Origin: an uncultured Bacteroidota bacterium
Lineage (GTDB): Bacteria > Bacteroidota > Rhodothermia > Balneolales > Balneolaceae
Assembly (NCBI GenBank): GCA_913057895.1
Contig: CAJXOH010000007.1
Coordinates: 1-61,076, forward strand
Reading direction: 5' to 3'
Length of the DNA stretch: 61,076 nucleotides
Shown: positions 38,606 through 47,029 of the stretch, piece by piece
Numbering within the stretch: the stretch's first letter is position 1
Layout: each line of letters starts with the position of its first letter
Position numbers and translations under genes: made by a program
The notes under the pieces: generated by a model
What the model saw: only the letters and a program-made list of their open reading frames with translations
The model's database searches: none
What the model was told of the DNA's origin: nothing

Positions 38606-39463
38606 ATGATACAAATGACTTGGATTAAGATACGGTTTCTATGGAGTCATCTGACTATCCCCATTGGTGTAGGTCTGTTGGTACTGTGCAATAATGTTGT
38701 CGCTCAGCGCTCATTCACGTACGGATTAACACAGAAGGTTCAATCTGGAGCACTTTTTGGAGGATGCATTATACAACCACTAGATAATTGGATACAGGGT
38801 GGCCCAAATGAGCATGACAGGCGTGCTTGTGTACATGTTCAATCTACGCAGCTCTATAACGTACCTGGATTGTATTATCATCAACTCCATGCTGGAATTA
38901 GGCTTTCAAATGAATGGCTTCTTAGTTCACACCTGGAGTCATTCGGTGTGGATGGTTTGTCACAAGTGAGTGGACAAATAGGGCTCCTTAGGACGGATAA
39001 TACTGTGGATCTGTGGACTGGCCCATGGATTGAACACAACCCCTATTCACTACATCAAAAAGAGTCGGTGGGTAGTGACTTGTGGACTCGAATTCAGCTT
39101 TCTGAACTCTTTTATGCTCACTTGTACCTCTCTTCACAAGTATGGCCCACGATATCATCAGGGTTTGACATTTGGATTGAATTTCGTCCCTTTTTGAATT
39201 CTACTCTGAGTGTGGGTCACAGTTGGATGACACTTTGGGGGACTAAAAACTCTGTGAGTTGGACTACCCAACTCCAAAACATAATGCGCATTCATGTTGG
39301 GGTTACGGCATTTTCACCAAACGTGATAGATGACTTGTTTTGGACACAATCCGCAGGGATTCTGATTCAACATCGGAGTATTGGGTTAGGGTTTCAGGCT
39401 GAACGTCATCCCATCCTTGGCTGGTCACTAGGAGCGATCATTCAATGGCTACCTCGTGATTAA
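38606..39463 (+). CDS. Unrecognised exported protein, probably beta-strand rich outer-membrane protein
   Basis: I do not recognise this gene. Candidate starts are ATGs at 38576 (295 residues, overlapping the divergent porD-like start), 38606 and 38615; the ones at 38606/38615 best fit a signal peptide (core IPIGVGLLVLCNNVVAQ). The mature part is rich in Trp, Tyr, Ser and alternating hydrophobics, with many short predicted strands (e.g. LYYHQLHAGIRLSNEWLLSS, LYLSSQVW) and no catalytic motif, typical of a medium-size barrel. Its end overlaps the next gene by eight bases, and the two are probably translated together and work together. It ends IIQWLPRD rather than with the aromatic residue usual in barrels. 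Confidence 0.6.
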   Translation: MIQMTWIKIRFLWSHLTIPIGVGLLVLCNNVVAQRSFTYGLTQKVQSGALFGGCIIQPLDNWIQGGPNEHDRRACVHVQSTQLYNVPGLYYHQLHAGIRLSNEWLLSSHLESFGVDGLSQVSGQIGLLRTDNTVDLWTGPWIEHNPYSLHQKESVGSDLWTRIQLSELFYAHLYLSSQVWPTISSGFDIWIEFRPFLNSTLSVGHSWMTLWGTKNSVSWTTQLQNIMRIHVGVTAFSPNVIDDLFWTQSAGILIQHRSIGLGFQAERHPILGWSLGAIIQWLPRD

Positions 39464-41543
39464 GCACCATTCATTCATACAAAGTATCCTATGTGTGTGG
39501 ATTTTGTACTCAGTTCACATACCACCGCTAATGGCTCAATCGCAAGCCATTGACTCCATGACTCAGCTTTGGTTGCAATACACTGAGCATTTTGGTGGCC
39601 TAGATGAAAATCAATTGGATGAGTTTGCTGACATACTCTCCTATCGGATACAAAATAGCAACACGATATGCTCTGATAATGCCACTGCACTCTTTGATCT
39701 TTTTTATGAGCACTCGCAACTACTTCTGGGGGTTCAGCGTGACGTTTGTAACAGCAATTCCTTCTCTGAATTGCGAGATTCCATCTTTATAAATCGCATT
39801 GAAGGGCTTCCGTTTGTGACGGAATTTCTCACGTTATACGTGGACTCAAAGCAACCATCACAGTCTGAAGGGTCACCTGCCAAAGATGCCCAAAAAACGT
39901 CCAACTCAGCAAACATCTATCGTGCACTTAGTTCAACATGGAGAGCTTCTAGGCCCCTTCCCGTTCGCGCAACTAGCCAAAATCCTTCAACGAAATGGGT
40001 GGGTGATCCGACCCATCAAAAGCATCGTGTTTACCTACAAAGTGAGTCATTAACTCTCATCTTACGTTCCCAAAAGAGATCAGGAGAATCTTTTGTGGAG
40101 AATCCCTGGCAGTCTTTGGTCTCGGGTGGAATTAAACTCATACCTAGTAAATCCCAATGGGCACTCACAATAGGTACTTATGCCCACCAATCACCTGCAA
40201 AGTTACTCTCTAGTGGATCGTCTTCACCCCTTCAAGGAACGTCAACTCTCACCACATTACGCCCCTTATCAGTAAGTACTTCGCGAGAGCCCTATAATGC
40301 GATGAAAGGGTTCTCTGTCATCCACAGCCCTGAAAAATATTCTCGCGTAAGACTTTCAGTCTCTCATCGTGCACTTGATGCACGTACCTGGCAACAAGAC
40401 ACACTTCATGCACCCACAAAATCGGTTAATTGGTCAACCCAACAAGGCATTGCTGCTCAACGCAGCCTTACCCAAACATCCTTATTTCTCGATGGATCAA
40501 AAGAAAAAGGAGCCCATCTTTTTACGTTTGCATGGGTGATGCATTCACACTCTGAATGGGTGAACCAACGTGATGGATTTGTTTGGTCAAAAGACCCCTA
40601 TTACGGTATTGAAGCAGGATGGCAATTCAGACTTCCAAATACATGGTCTAAGACTCACCGTCAAGTAGTCTACACAGCGGGAGCTTGGCAACGAGCTCCT
40701 AGAACGTATGGGCGAAACCATGACGGAATCTTCACTGCTGGGTATAGGATATCAGGTGAATCGGTTCGCTTTCATGCTAAAGCTGGATGGGCCTCGCGTA
40801 GTTGGTACGCACCCATAGGTGGTACGTTGCCAGATCTCCCAGACGCTGCACCTCGTTTTTTGAGTCGGTTTGAGTTGCATGGTTTGATCAACAAAATACG
40901 CGTAAGTGTCTCCTACTCATGGTCACATCACACAAACGTACGTACTGACACAAAAAAAGGTCAGCTCAACATTCATGCACGATGGACACATCCAAAGCAT
41001 ACAACCCTATTTGTGTCATGGAGTCAGCAATCAAATCAGCACGTTCGATGGGCATCCACATGGCCAAATCAACGAATCAATGAACTACGCAACAAACAGA
41101 GAATTTCACTGACGTCACAATCAACATTTGGACGCCATATTATTCGGATGGGTGGACGGTGGAATGCGGAACCATTTGGCATAGATCGCGCTTCGACTGG
41201 TTGGTTTTTTCGCATTCATTCAACGTTTAAGCATGGTACAAGTAGTCTGCAGTGGAGCTCTTGGAACCCAAAAGGCACTCAAAAGTCTCTTGCGATTGGA
41301 CAACCCCCTTTAACAGGTGCCAGTGGATTACTCTACCATACTGGGCAAAGCTCTGCACTCATTGGAACCATACAAGTAGCACCTAGATTCACTCCATGGC
41401 GCATAACTGCAAGATCAGTGACCTTTGCCGTGAGAGGTGGAGTTCAGAGTCTTCATGATCAGGGACTAAAGGGCACAGGCCTTGATTCCCGATTGGGAAC
41501 TAGACACATGTGGCTCGATGTCCATGTCGGAATTGAGTTCTGA
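39456..41543 (+). CDS. Large predicted outer-membrane barrel with a possible degenerate helix-hairpin-helix domain
   Basis: A 695-residue protein starting at a GTG inside the preceding gene; only this start gives a full signal peptide (VIKHHSFIQSILCVWIL ... PLMAQS). Residues about 35-130 are helical (GLDENQLDEFADILSYRI ... FSELRDSIFINRIEGLPFV) and have the spacing of the double helix-hairpin-helix (ComEA-like) domain that precedes similar barrels in Bacteroidota, but the Gly-rich hairpins are lost. A Ser/Lys linker and about 500 residues of alternating barrel-like sequence follow, ending WLDVHVGIEF with a terminal Phe. No plug domain is present. Function is unknown. Its stop abuts the convergent pgk stop. 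Confidence 0.65.
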   Translation: MIKHHSFIQSILCVWILYSVHIPPLMAQSQAIDSMTQLWLQYTEHFGGLDENQLDEFADILSYRIQNSNTICSDNATALFDLFYEHSQLLLGVQRDVCNSNSFSELRDSIFINRIEGLPFVTEFLTLYVDSKQPSQSEGSPAKDAQKTSNSANIYRALSSTWRASRPLPVRATSQNPSTKWVGDPTHQKHRVYLQSESLTLILRSQKRSGESFVENPWQSLVSGGIKLIPSKSQWALTIGTYAHQSPAKLLSSGSSSPLQGTSTLTTLRPLSVSTSREPYNAMKGFSVIHSPEKYSRVRLSVSHRALDARTWQQDTLHAPTKSVNWSTQQGIAAQRSLTQTSLFLDGSKEKGAHLFTFAWVMHSHSEWVNQRDGFVWSKDPYYGIEAGWQFRLPNTWSKTHRQVVYTAGAWQRAPRTYGRNHDGIFTAGYRISGESVRFHAKAGWASRSWYAPIGGTLPDLPDAAPRFLSRFELHGLINKIRVSVSYSWSHHTNVRTDTKKGQLNIHARWTHPKHTTLFVSWSQQSNQHVRWASTWPNQRINELRNKQRISLTSQSTFGRHIIRMGGRWNAEPFGIDRASTGWFFRIHSTFKHGTSSLQWSSWNPKGTQKSLAIGQPPLTGASGLLYHTGQSSALIGTIQVAPRFTPWRITARSVTFAVRGGVQSLHDQGLKGTGLDSRLGTRHMWLDVHVGIEF

Positions 41544-42740
41544 TTACGATATCAACGCTGTAACGCCAGGCAAGGCCTTTCCTTCAAGTAGTTCGAGGCT
41601 CGCTCCTCCTCCCGTTGAGACGTGAGAAACCTTTGACTCTAGTCCCAATTGAGTGATGGCTGCCGCTGAGTCTCCACCACCAATGATGGTCGTTGCACCT
41701 GACTCTGTGGCTTCAACTAGTGCCTGTGCAACTGCAAGTGTCCCCTTGGCAAAGGGTTCCATTTCAAAAACCCCCATAGGACCATTCCAAAGAACAGTTT
41801 TGGCTCTTCTCACCTTTTCAGCAAACAAAGCCTGTGAGACTGGACCTATATCTAAACCCATCCAATCATTAGGAATAGAGTCACGTAGTACAGTTTTTAT
41901 ATCGGCATCCACAGAAAATGCCGATGCAATGACATTGTCCTGAGGAAGTAACAATTCAACTCCTTTTGAACGCGCCTTATCTAGCAATGAGGATGCAAGC
42001 TCAATTTTATCCTCTTCTACAATAGACGTTCCGATCTCTAGCCCCATGGCGCGATAGAATGTATATGCCATTCCTCCACCTACAATAAGTGAATCAACTT
42101 TATCTAAAAGCGCTTCAATCACCCCGATTTTATCAGATACTTTCGCACCTCCTAGTATTGCTACAAATGGAGTTTGTGGAGATTCAATGGTGTTGCCGAG
42201 AAATTCCAGTTCCTTCTCAAGAAGGTGCCCTGCAGCTTTTTCAGGGACAAATTCAGCGATACCAGCTACCGAGGCATGGGCTCGGTGTGAACTTCCAAAG
42301 GCATCATTGACAAACACATCTACACCCTCTGCTAAAGCCTTTGCAAAGCTAGGATCATTTGCCTCCTCTTCGGGATGAAAGCGAACATTTTCAAGTAATA
42401 AAATGTGGCCTGGAGATAACTCTTGTTTGGCTTTTAAGACTTCCTCACCGATACAATCGGTTGCCATTTCCAATGGGGCATCAAGAACACTGGAGAGATA
42501 TGTTGCAACTGGCTTTAAGGAGTCTTTAGGCACTACCTGCCCTTTAGGTCGCCCCAGATGGCTCGCTAAAACCAGGGAAGCTCCTTGGCCTAGTACAGTC
42601 TGAATTGATGGAAGTGCAGCGTCAACTCGTGTTGTATCGGTAATCTTCTCCCCATCAAGAGGTACGTTAAAATCAACTCGCATGAAGACTGTTTTACCTT
42701 TGAGATTGAGATCCTGTAACGATAAGGGCTTTGTGGACAT
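41544..42740 (-). CDS. pgk: Phosphoglycerate kinase
   Basis: A 398-residue PGK of normal length. The N-terminal signature is VFMRVDFNVPLDG, substrate-binding Arg/His are in VLASHLGRPKGQ and ENVRFHPEE, and the nucleotide-binding part has AILGGAKVSDKIGVI, NGPMGVFEMEPFAKGT and IGGGDSAAAITQLG. It transfers phosphate from 1,3-bisphosphoglycerate to ADP in glycolysis. No gap is adjacent, so the glycolytic genes are scattered. A perfect palindrome stands 15 bases before its ATG. Confidence 0.97.
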   Translation of the reverse strand: MSTKPLSLQDLNLKGKTVFMRVDFNVPLDGEKITDTTRVDAALPSIQTVLGQGASLVLASHLGRPKGQVVPKDSLKPVATYLSSVLDAPLEMATDCIGEEVLKAKQELSPGHILLLENVRFHPEEEANDPSFAKALAEGVDVFVNDAFGSSHRAHASVAGIAEFVPEKAAGHLLEKELEFLGNTIESPQTPFVAILGGAKVSDKIGVIEALLDKVDSLIVGGGMAYTFYRAMGLEIGTSIVEEDKIELASSLLDKARSKGVELLLPQDNVIASAFSVDADIKTVLRDSIPNDWMGLDIGPVSQALFAEKVRRAKTVLWNGPMGVFEMEPFAKGTLAVAQALVEATESGATTIIGGGDSAAAITQLGLESKVSHVSTGGGASLELLEGKALPGVTALIS

Positions 42741-42754
42741 AGTGTTGAAGGTTG

Positions 42755-42769
42755 TGCAATACTATTGCA
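42755..42769. promoter_or_regulatory. Inverted repeat 1 upstream of pgk
   Basis: TGCAAT ACT ATTGCA, a perfect six-base inverted repeat with a three-base centre, 15 bases before the pgk ATG. It is a candidate operator or 5' leader hairpin. Confidence 0.45.
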
Positions 42770-42784
42770 TTGAAAGCATTCAAT
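42769..42784. promoter_or_regulatory. Inverted repeat 2 in the pgk / cysteine desulfurase gap
   Basis: ATTGAA AGCA TTCAAT, a perfect six-base inverted repeat with a four-base loop. It shares one base with repeat 1. Confidence 0.4.
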
Positions 42785-42789
42785 AGACA

Positions 42790-42807
42790 ATACATCTGAC
42801 GATGTAT
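42790..42807. promoter_or_regulatory. Inverted repeat 3 in the pgk / cysteine desulfurase gap
   Basis: ATACATC TGAC GATGTAT, a perfect seven-base inverted repeat with a four-base loop, 60 bases before the cysteine desulfurase start. Candidate operator. Confidence 0.45.
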
Positions 42808-42866
42808 GTGCCAAAGATCGTCACCAAAAGTACAAAAATGTTTTAGGGGAATCCTTAAGTTTAGGT

Positions 42867-44042
42867 ATGGAGCCGATATACCTAGATCATGCAGCAACGA
42901 CACCCCTAGACCCAGAGGTCTTAGAGGCAATGATCCCCTATTTTACAGACGCCTCAGCCAATGCAAATTCGGCTCATCAATTAGGCAGGCGTGCAAAAGT
43001 AGCCGTTGAAGATTCTCGCGAAACAATAGCATCTATTCTTGGAGCAGAGCCTTCAGAAATTGTATTCACTTCAGGAGGCACCGAGAGTGATAATGCAGCC
43101 ATACGAGGCGTATTCGAGGTAGCCCATCGTAAAGGACGGTCCGAGATTGTCACCTCAGAGATTGAGCACCATGCCGTTATTCATCCTGCGGAGTGTCTGA
43201 AACTCTCAGGTGCGAAACCAACCTATGTACCCGTGAGTCCATCAGGAGGCGTAACTGCAGATGCATTATCGAGTGTTTGTGGAGATAAAACGGCGATCGT
43301 GTCTCTTATGCATGTGAATAATGAAGTTGGAACCATCAATCCAATCGCTGATTTAGCAGACATCGCTCATCAACATGGCGCATATTTTCATACCGATGCT
43401 GTACAAAGTGTGGGGAAATTACCTGTCAATGTGAATGAGCTAAATGTCGATTTTTTAAGTCTCTCGGGTCATAAACTTAACGGTCCAAAAGGAATTGGTG
43501 TCTTATTTGTAAAAAACGGGTCACCTTGGATTCCGTTAATTCACGGAGGCTCCCAAGAAAAACGTCGCCGTGGCGGTACGCTTAACGTACCTGCTATCGT
43601 AGGGCTTGCTTCAGCAATGGCTAAGGCTGACGCACAACGTCAAACACGTTGGGCTCATTATCAAAAATGTCGAACCCTGTTTCTCAACACACTCAAAGAA
43701 CACGCTGATGGGTATTTTGAGATTAATGGAGGCCTCGATTCTGAGGTTGAACGAGTGCCACATATTCTGAATCTCTGCTTTCACTCTCCCGAGGGGAAAA
43801 CCCTTGATGGGGAGATGCTTTTATTAAATCTTGATATCGAGAACGTATGTGTTTCGAATGGAAGTGCTTGCACCTCTGGTGCTGTTGAACCATCACATGT
43901 TTTGCTAGGAATGGGAATTTCCACGCAACAAGCCATGTCAAGTATCCGACTCTCCATTGGTCATTCTAATACACCAGAAGAGTTAACTCATGCCGCAAAA
44001 ACAATTGCTAACGTTGTCAAGCGAATGCTCTCTAAACCCTAA
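42867..44042 (+). CDS. Cysteine desulfurase, NifS/IscS family
   Basis: A 391-residue class V aminotransferase-fold PLP enzyme. The N terminus IYLDHAATTPLDPEVLEAM is diagnostic. The PLP lysine is in SLSGHKLNGPKGIG, and the persulfide-forming Cys is in CVSNGSACTSGAVEPSHVL, placing it in group I (IscS/NifS). It releases sulfur from cysteine for iron-sulfur clusters and tRNA thiolation; both IspG and MiaB in this window need Fe-S clusters. No iscU or sufB gene is adjacent. It is divergent from pgk across 126 bases containing three inverted repeats. Confidence 0.94.
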   Translation: MEPIYLDHAATTPLDPEVLEAMIPYFTDASANANSAHQLGRRAKVAVEDSRETIASILGAEPSEIVFTSGGTESDNAAIRGVFEVAHRKGRSEIVTSEIEHHAVIHPAECLKLSGAKPTYVPVSPSGGVTADALSSVCGDKTAIVSLMHVNNEVGTINPIADLADIAHQHGAYFHTDAVQSVGKLPVNVNELNVDFLSLSGHKLNGPKGIGVLFVKNGSPWIPLIHGGSQEKRRRGGTLNVPAIVGLASAMAKADAQRQTRWAHYQKCRTLFLNTLKEHADGYFEINGGLDSEVERVPHILNLCFHSPEGKTLDGEMLLLNLDIENVCVSNGSACTSGAVEPSHVLLGMGISTQQAMSSIRLSIGHSNTPEELTHAAKTIANVVKRMLSKP

Positions 44043-44072
44043 CAATCTAAGGTACTCGTAATCCTCTATCCT

Positions 44073-44465
44073 ATGACTAAATCCATCCTTTCCGTTTCAA
44101 TCGTGCTTGTAGCTCTAGGCCTTGTGAGTTACATAATCTCTGACTTTGCAAGTATCACAGCGCTTATCCCCTCTTTTTTTGGAATCGTTTTACTGATTTT
44201 GTCTCTAGTCGCATATTCAGCAGAGAAAAAAGGACAGACAGGCATTAAAAAGCATACTATTCATGGGGCACTGGGGGTCGTTCTATTGGGGCTACTTGGA
44301 TCTTTCCGAGGAATCCCAGCCTTCATCGGGTCATTTGGTGGCGAGGAACTTGCACGACCGATGGCTACCTACGCGCAGGTTGTGATGTTCGTTTTGTGTG
44401 CATACCTATTATTTGCTGGGATCCAATCATTTATAAAGGCACGTAAAGAACGTACATCAGCGTAG
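44073..44465 (+). CDS. Small integral membrane protein of unknown function
   Basis: A 130-residue protein with four predicted membrane helices (about 4-23, 28-48, 64-83 and 99-121). Charged loops include AEKKGQTGIKKHTIHG, and the C terminus is basic (KARKERTSA), suggesting it lies in the cytoplasm. FASITALIPSFFGIVLLILS is a striking near-continuous hydrophobic block. I know similar short four-helix proteins from planctomycetes and other marine bacteria but no function. It starts 30 bases after the cysteine desulfurase stop and is probably cotranscribed. Confidence 0.75.
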   Translation: MTKSILSVSIVLVALGLVSYIISDFASITALIPSFFGIVLLILSLVAYSAEKKGQTGIKKHTIHGALGVVLLGLLGSFRGIPAFIGSFGGEELARPMATYAQVVMFVLCAYLLFAGIQSFIKARKERTSA

Positions 44466-44512
44466 ATAGACAGCTTATCAAAACATAGATCTACGAGCAG
44501 CTCAATGAACGG

Positions 44513-46390
44513 CTAGTCCTTAGGAAAGAGAGCAGAGATTTGATCCGCATATTTTTGTTCAATCACTCTACGCTTGAGCTTCATCGTAGGCGTCATTTCT
44601 CCAGACTCAATGCCAAATTCCTCAGGAAGAAGCACGAAATCACGGATTTTTTCATGAGAGGCCAACTCCTTGGAAAACTCACGAACGACCTTGCTAAACT
44701 CATTGCGCAAGCTTGGATGCTCAAGGAGTTCTTCTCGAGACAATCCAGATAAGTCATTCTGTGCTGCGAAAGCATCTACAGCATCAAAGTCGGGGACAAT
44801 CAACGCTGCCATGAACTGTTGTGCCTCACCAACAACCATAATTTGTTCAATCCACGTACTCGTTTTGAATAAATCTTCGATAGGCCCTGGATAGATATTT
44901 TTTCCACCAGCATTGACAATCATGTGCTTGATGCGATCGGTAATTTGCAGCAATCCGTCTGTAAAACGACCCACATCTCCTGTATGAAGCCACCCATCTT
45001 GATCAATCATCTCTTTGGTAGCTTCTTCATTATTCCAGTATCCCTTCATGACATTGGGGCCTTTACAAAGGATTTCTCCCGCCTCAGACGTTAAGTTCGT
45101 GGGGTAATCCTCTCCACTCACCGTGGCTATAATCTCATTATCCGACAGTCTCATAATCCCAACGGTTACCCCACTGATCACTTTCCCAACGGTCCCAATG
45201 CGAGGTCCATCGAAATGATTCACGGCCATGACGGGAGATGTTTCCGTGAGTCCATATCCCTCCATAATGGGTAATCCAGCACTCATAAAGAATGAGCCAA
45301 TATCTGGAGGTAATGCAGCACCCCCAGAGACAAAGAACTTAATTCGACCTCCTGTTTTTTCCTTTAGCTTACTAAAGACAAGTTTATCCGCAAGCTTCTT
45401 TTGTGTAGAGACCAATCCTCGTTTGCCTTGTGAATATTTCTCTCCCACCCCAATCGCCCAGTGAAAGATCGCTTTCTTAATCGCTGAGCCTTCTTGAACA
45501 CCTTTGTGAATGGTGTTAAAGATGCGCTCAAACAGTCTAGGAACACTGATCAAGATAGTTGGGCGCGCTTCAGTGAGATTCTTGGCTACCGTATCGACGC
45601 TTTCCGCGAAATAAATCTCCGTACCGCTGGCAATCATGGTATAATAACCAGCCGTCCGCTCAAAGGAGTGACAAAGGGGTAGAAAAGAGAGTACTCGATC
45701 GTCTGGGCCAACCCCAACAACTTCATGTGCTGCTTTCACATTACTGACAATATTTCTATGAGTCAGCATGGCACCTTTTGGATTACCCGTTGTACCAGAG
45801 GTATAAATCAAGGTGCTCACATCTTCAGGAACCACCGCTTGTGCAGCCTCATGAATATCCTTCGCATGGGTTGGTTCTAACTTTAGACCTTCAGCTAGCA
45901 CACTATCAAGTAGTTTGACATACTCATGGTCTAGAAGCCCTGCTGTTTTGGGTGTATCAAATGCAATCACTTCCTTCAACTCTGGGCATGCATCAAATAC
46001 CTCCACAGCTTTTTTGAGTTGAATATTCGTCGAAACAAAAAACAGTGATGCCTGGCAATCATTCAGAATAAATTCCACTTGCGAGGGTGGTAGTGTCGCA
46101 TATAGAGACACATTTATGGCGCCTAAAAGTTGAAGTGCAAGGTCAACGACCACCCACTCCATCCGATTTTCACTAAGGATTGCGACTGTGTCACCCTTTT
46201 TTACACCTTTAGAAACCAAATAGGCTGCAAGATTTTGAACATCCACCGTGATTTCATCCCACACAATGGGCTCATAATCAGCACCAGGTGAAGGTTTTCG
46301 TGCATACGCAACTTTCGAAGAGTCTTTGTACTTGCTCGCAAGATTTAGATATAGCTCCGTAAGTGTCTCAAAGGGTACTTGTATAGGCAT
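44513..46390 (-). CDS. Long-chain fatty acyl-CoA synthetase (AMP-binding)
   Basis: A 625-residue ANL-superfamily enzyme of the FadD15/ACSL-like type. The P-loop is TLIYTSGTTGNPKGAMLTHRN, the A5 region is MEGYGLTETSPVMAVN, and the hinge/A8 area reads GWLHTGDVGRFTDGLLQITDR followed by the catalytic-lysine-type region KHMIVNAGGKNIYPGPIED. It activates fatty acids to acyl-CoA for degradation or lipid synthesis, at the inner membrane. It is divergent from the Fur-family gene; the 117-base gap has an AT-rich palindrome. Confidence 0.94.
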   Translation of the reverse strand: MPIQVPFETLTELYLNLASKYKDSSKVAYARKPSPGADYEPIVWDEITVDVQNLAAYLVSKGVKKGDTVAILSENRMEWVVVDLALQLLGAINVSLYATLPPSQVEFILNDCQASLFFVSTNIQLKKAVEVFDACPELKEVIAFDTPKTAGLLDHEYVKLLDSVLAEGLKLEPTHAKDIHEAAQAVVPEDVSTLIYTSGTTGNPKGAMLTHRNIVSNVKAAHEVVGVGPDDRVLSFLPLCHSFERTAGYYTMIASGTEIYFAESVDTVAKNLTEARPTILISVPRLFERIFNTIHKGVQEGSAIKKAIFHWAIGVGEKYSQGKRGLVSTQKKLADKLVFSKLKEKTGGRIKFFVSGGAALPPDIGSFFMSAGLPIMEGYGLTETSPVMAVNHFDGPRIGTVGKVISGVTVGIMRLSDNEIIATVSGEDYPTNLTSEAGEILCKGPNVMKGYWNNEEATKEMIDQDGWLHTGDVGRFTDGLLQITDRIKHMIVNAGGKNIYPGPIEDLFKTSTWIEQIMVVGEAQQFMAALIVPDFDAVDAFAAQNDLSGLSREELLEHPSLRNEFSKVVREFSKELASHEKIRDFVLLPEEFGIESGEMTPTMKLKRRVIEQKYADQISALFPKD

Positions 46391-46432
46391 AAATGATCAC
46401 ATAATTAGGTAGACGCATCAAAATAACATTTT

Positions 46433-46442
46433 CATTATAATG
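46433..46442. promoter_or_regulatory. AT-rich palindrome, weak Fur/PerR-box candidate
   Basis: CATTATAATG is a perfect ten-base palindrome within an AT-rich tract, between the acyl-CoA synthetase and the Fur-family gene. The 19 bases at 46421-46439 match the classical Fur box at about 11 of 19 positions, which is weak, but location in front of a Fur-family gene makes autoregulation plausible. Confidence 0.3.
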
Positions 46443-46507
46443 CTAACATACATCCCATTGCTGTTCATTCATATTCATCCTAATACACTATCTCATCGAC
46501 ACAAATT

Positions 46508-47029
46508 ATGTCTTCAGAGTCTTCCTCGGAATTGTACCATGATTCTCTCCCTTTAGTGAAGGAGATTTTTAAATCCTATTTACGGGAGAAAAATCAACGA
46601 CAAACCCCGGAGCGATTCTTAATCTTGGATGAGATTTATCGATCCGATAGTGGACATTTTGATGCGGATGATCTCTATTTCAGAATCAAGGAATCTGGTA
46701 CAAGATTATCCAGAGCGACGGTCTATAACACCTTAGATCTACTTATGGACTGTGGATTGGTGCAAAAGCATCAATTTGGGCAAAACCAGGCGCACTATGA
46801 ACGAGCATATGCGTATCAGCAACATGACCACCTCATATGCAAGGAGTGTGGATTGGTCATTGAGTTTTGCGATCCGCGAATCTTTGAGATTCAACGAATG
46901 CTTGAATCACTCCACAATTTTGATATTCGCGAACACAGCCTTCACCTAAAAGGGCAATGCAAGGATAAAAAGGCGTGTAAGAAGCGACAAGAACAGGGTG
47001 CCTCTTTAAAACTCAGGCGAGACGAATAA
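46508..47029 (+). CDS. Fur family metalloregulator
   Basis: A 173-residue Fur/PerR/Zur-type repressor. The winged helix is seen in HFDADDLYFRIKESGTRLSR and ATVYNTLDLLMDCGLVQ. The dimerisation domain has the regulatory metal site HDHLICKECGLVIEF and the structural zinc site with CxxC (CKEC) plus a second cysteine pair, CKDKKAC. Iron, zinc or peroxide sensing cannot be decided from sequence. The 3' end overlaps the convergent ftsX stop by 17 bases. Confidence 0.93.
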   Translation: MSSESSSELYHDSLPLVKEIFKSYLREKNQRQTPERFLILDEIYRSDSGHFDADDLYFRIKESGTRLSRATVYNTLDLLMDCGLVQKHQFGQNQAHYERAYAYQQHDHLICKECGLVIEFCDPRIFEIQRMLESLHNFDIREHSLHLKGQCKDKKACKKRQEQGASLKLRRDE

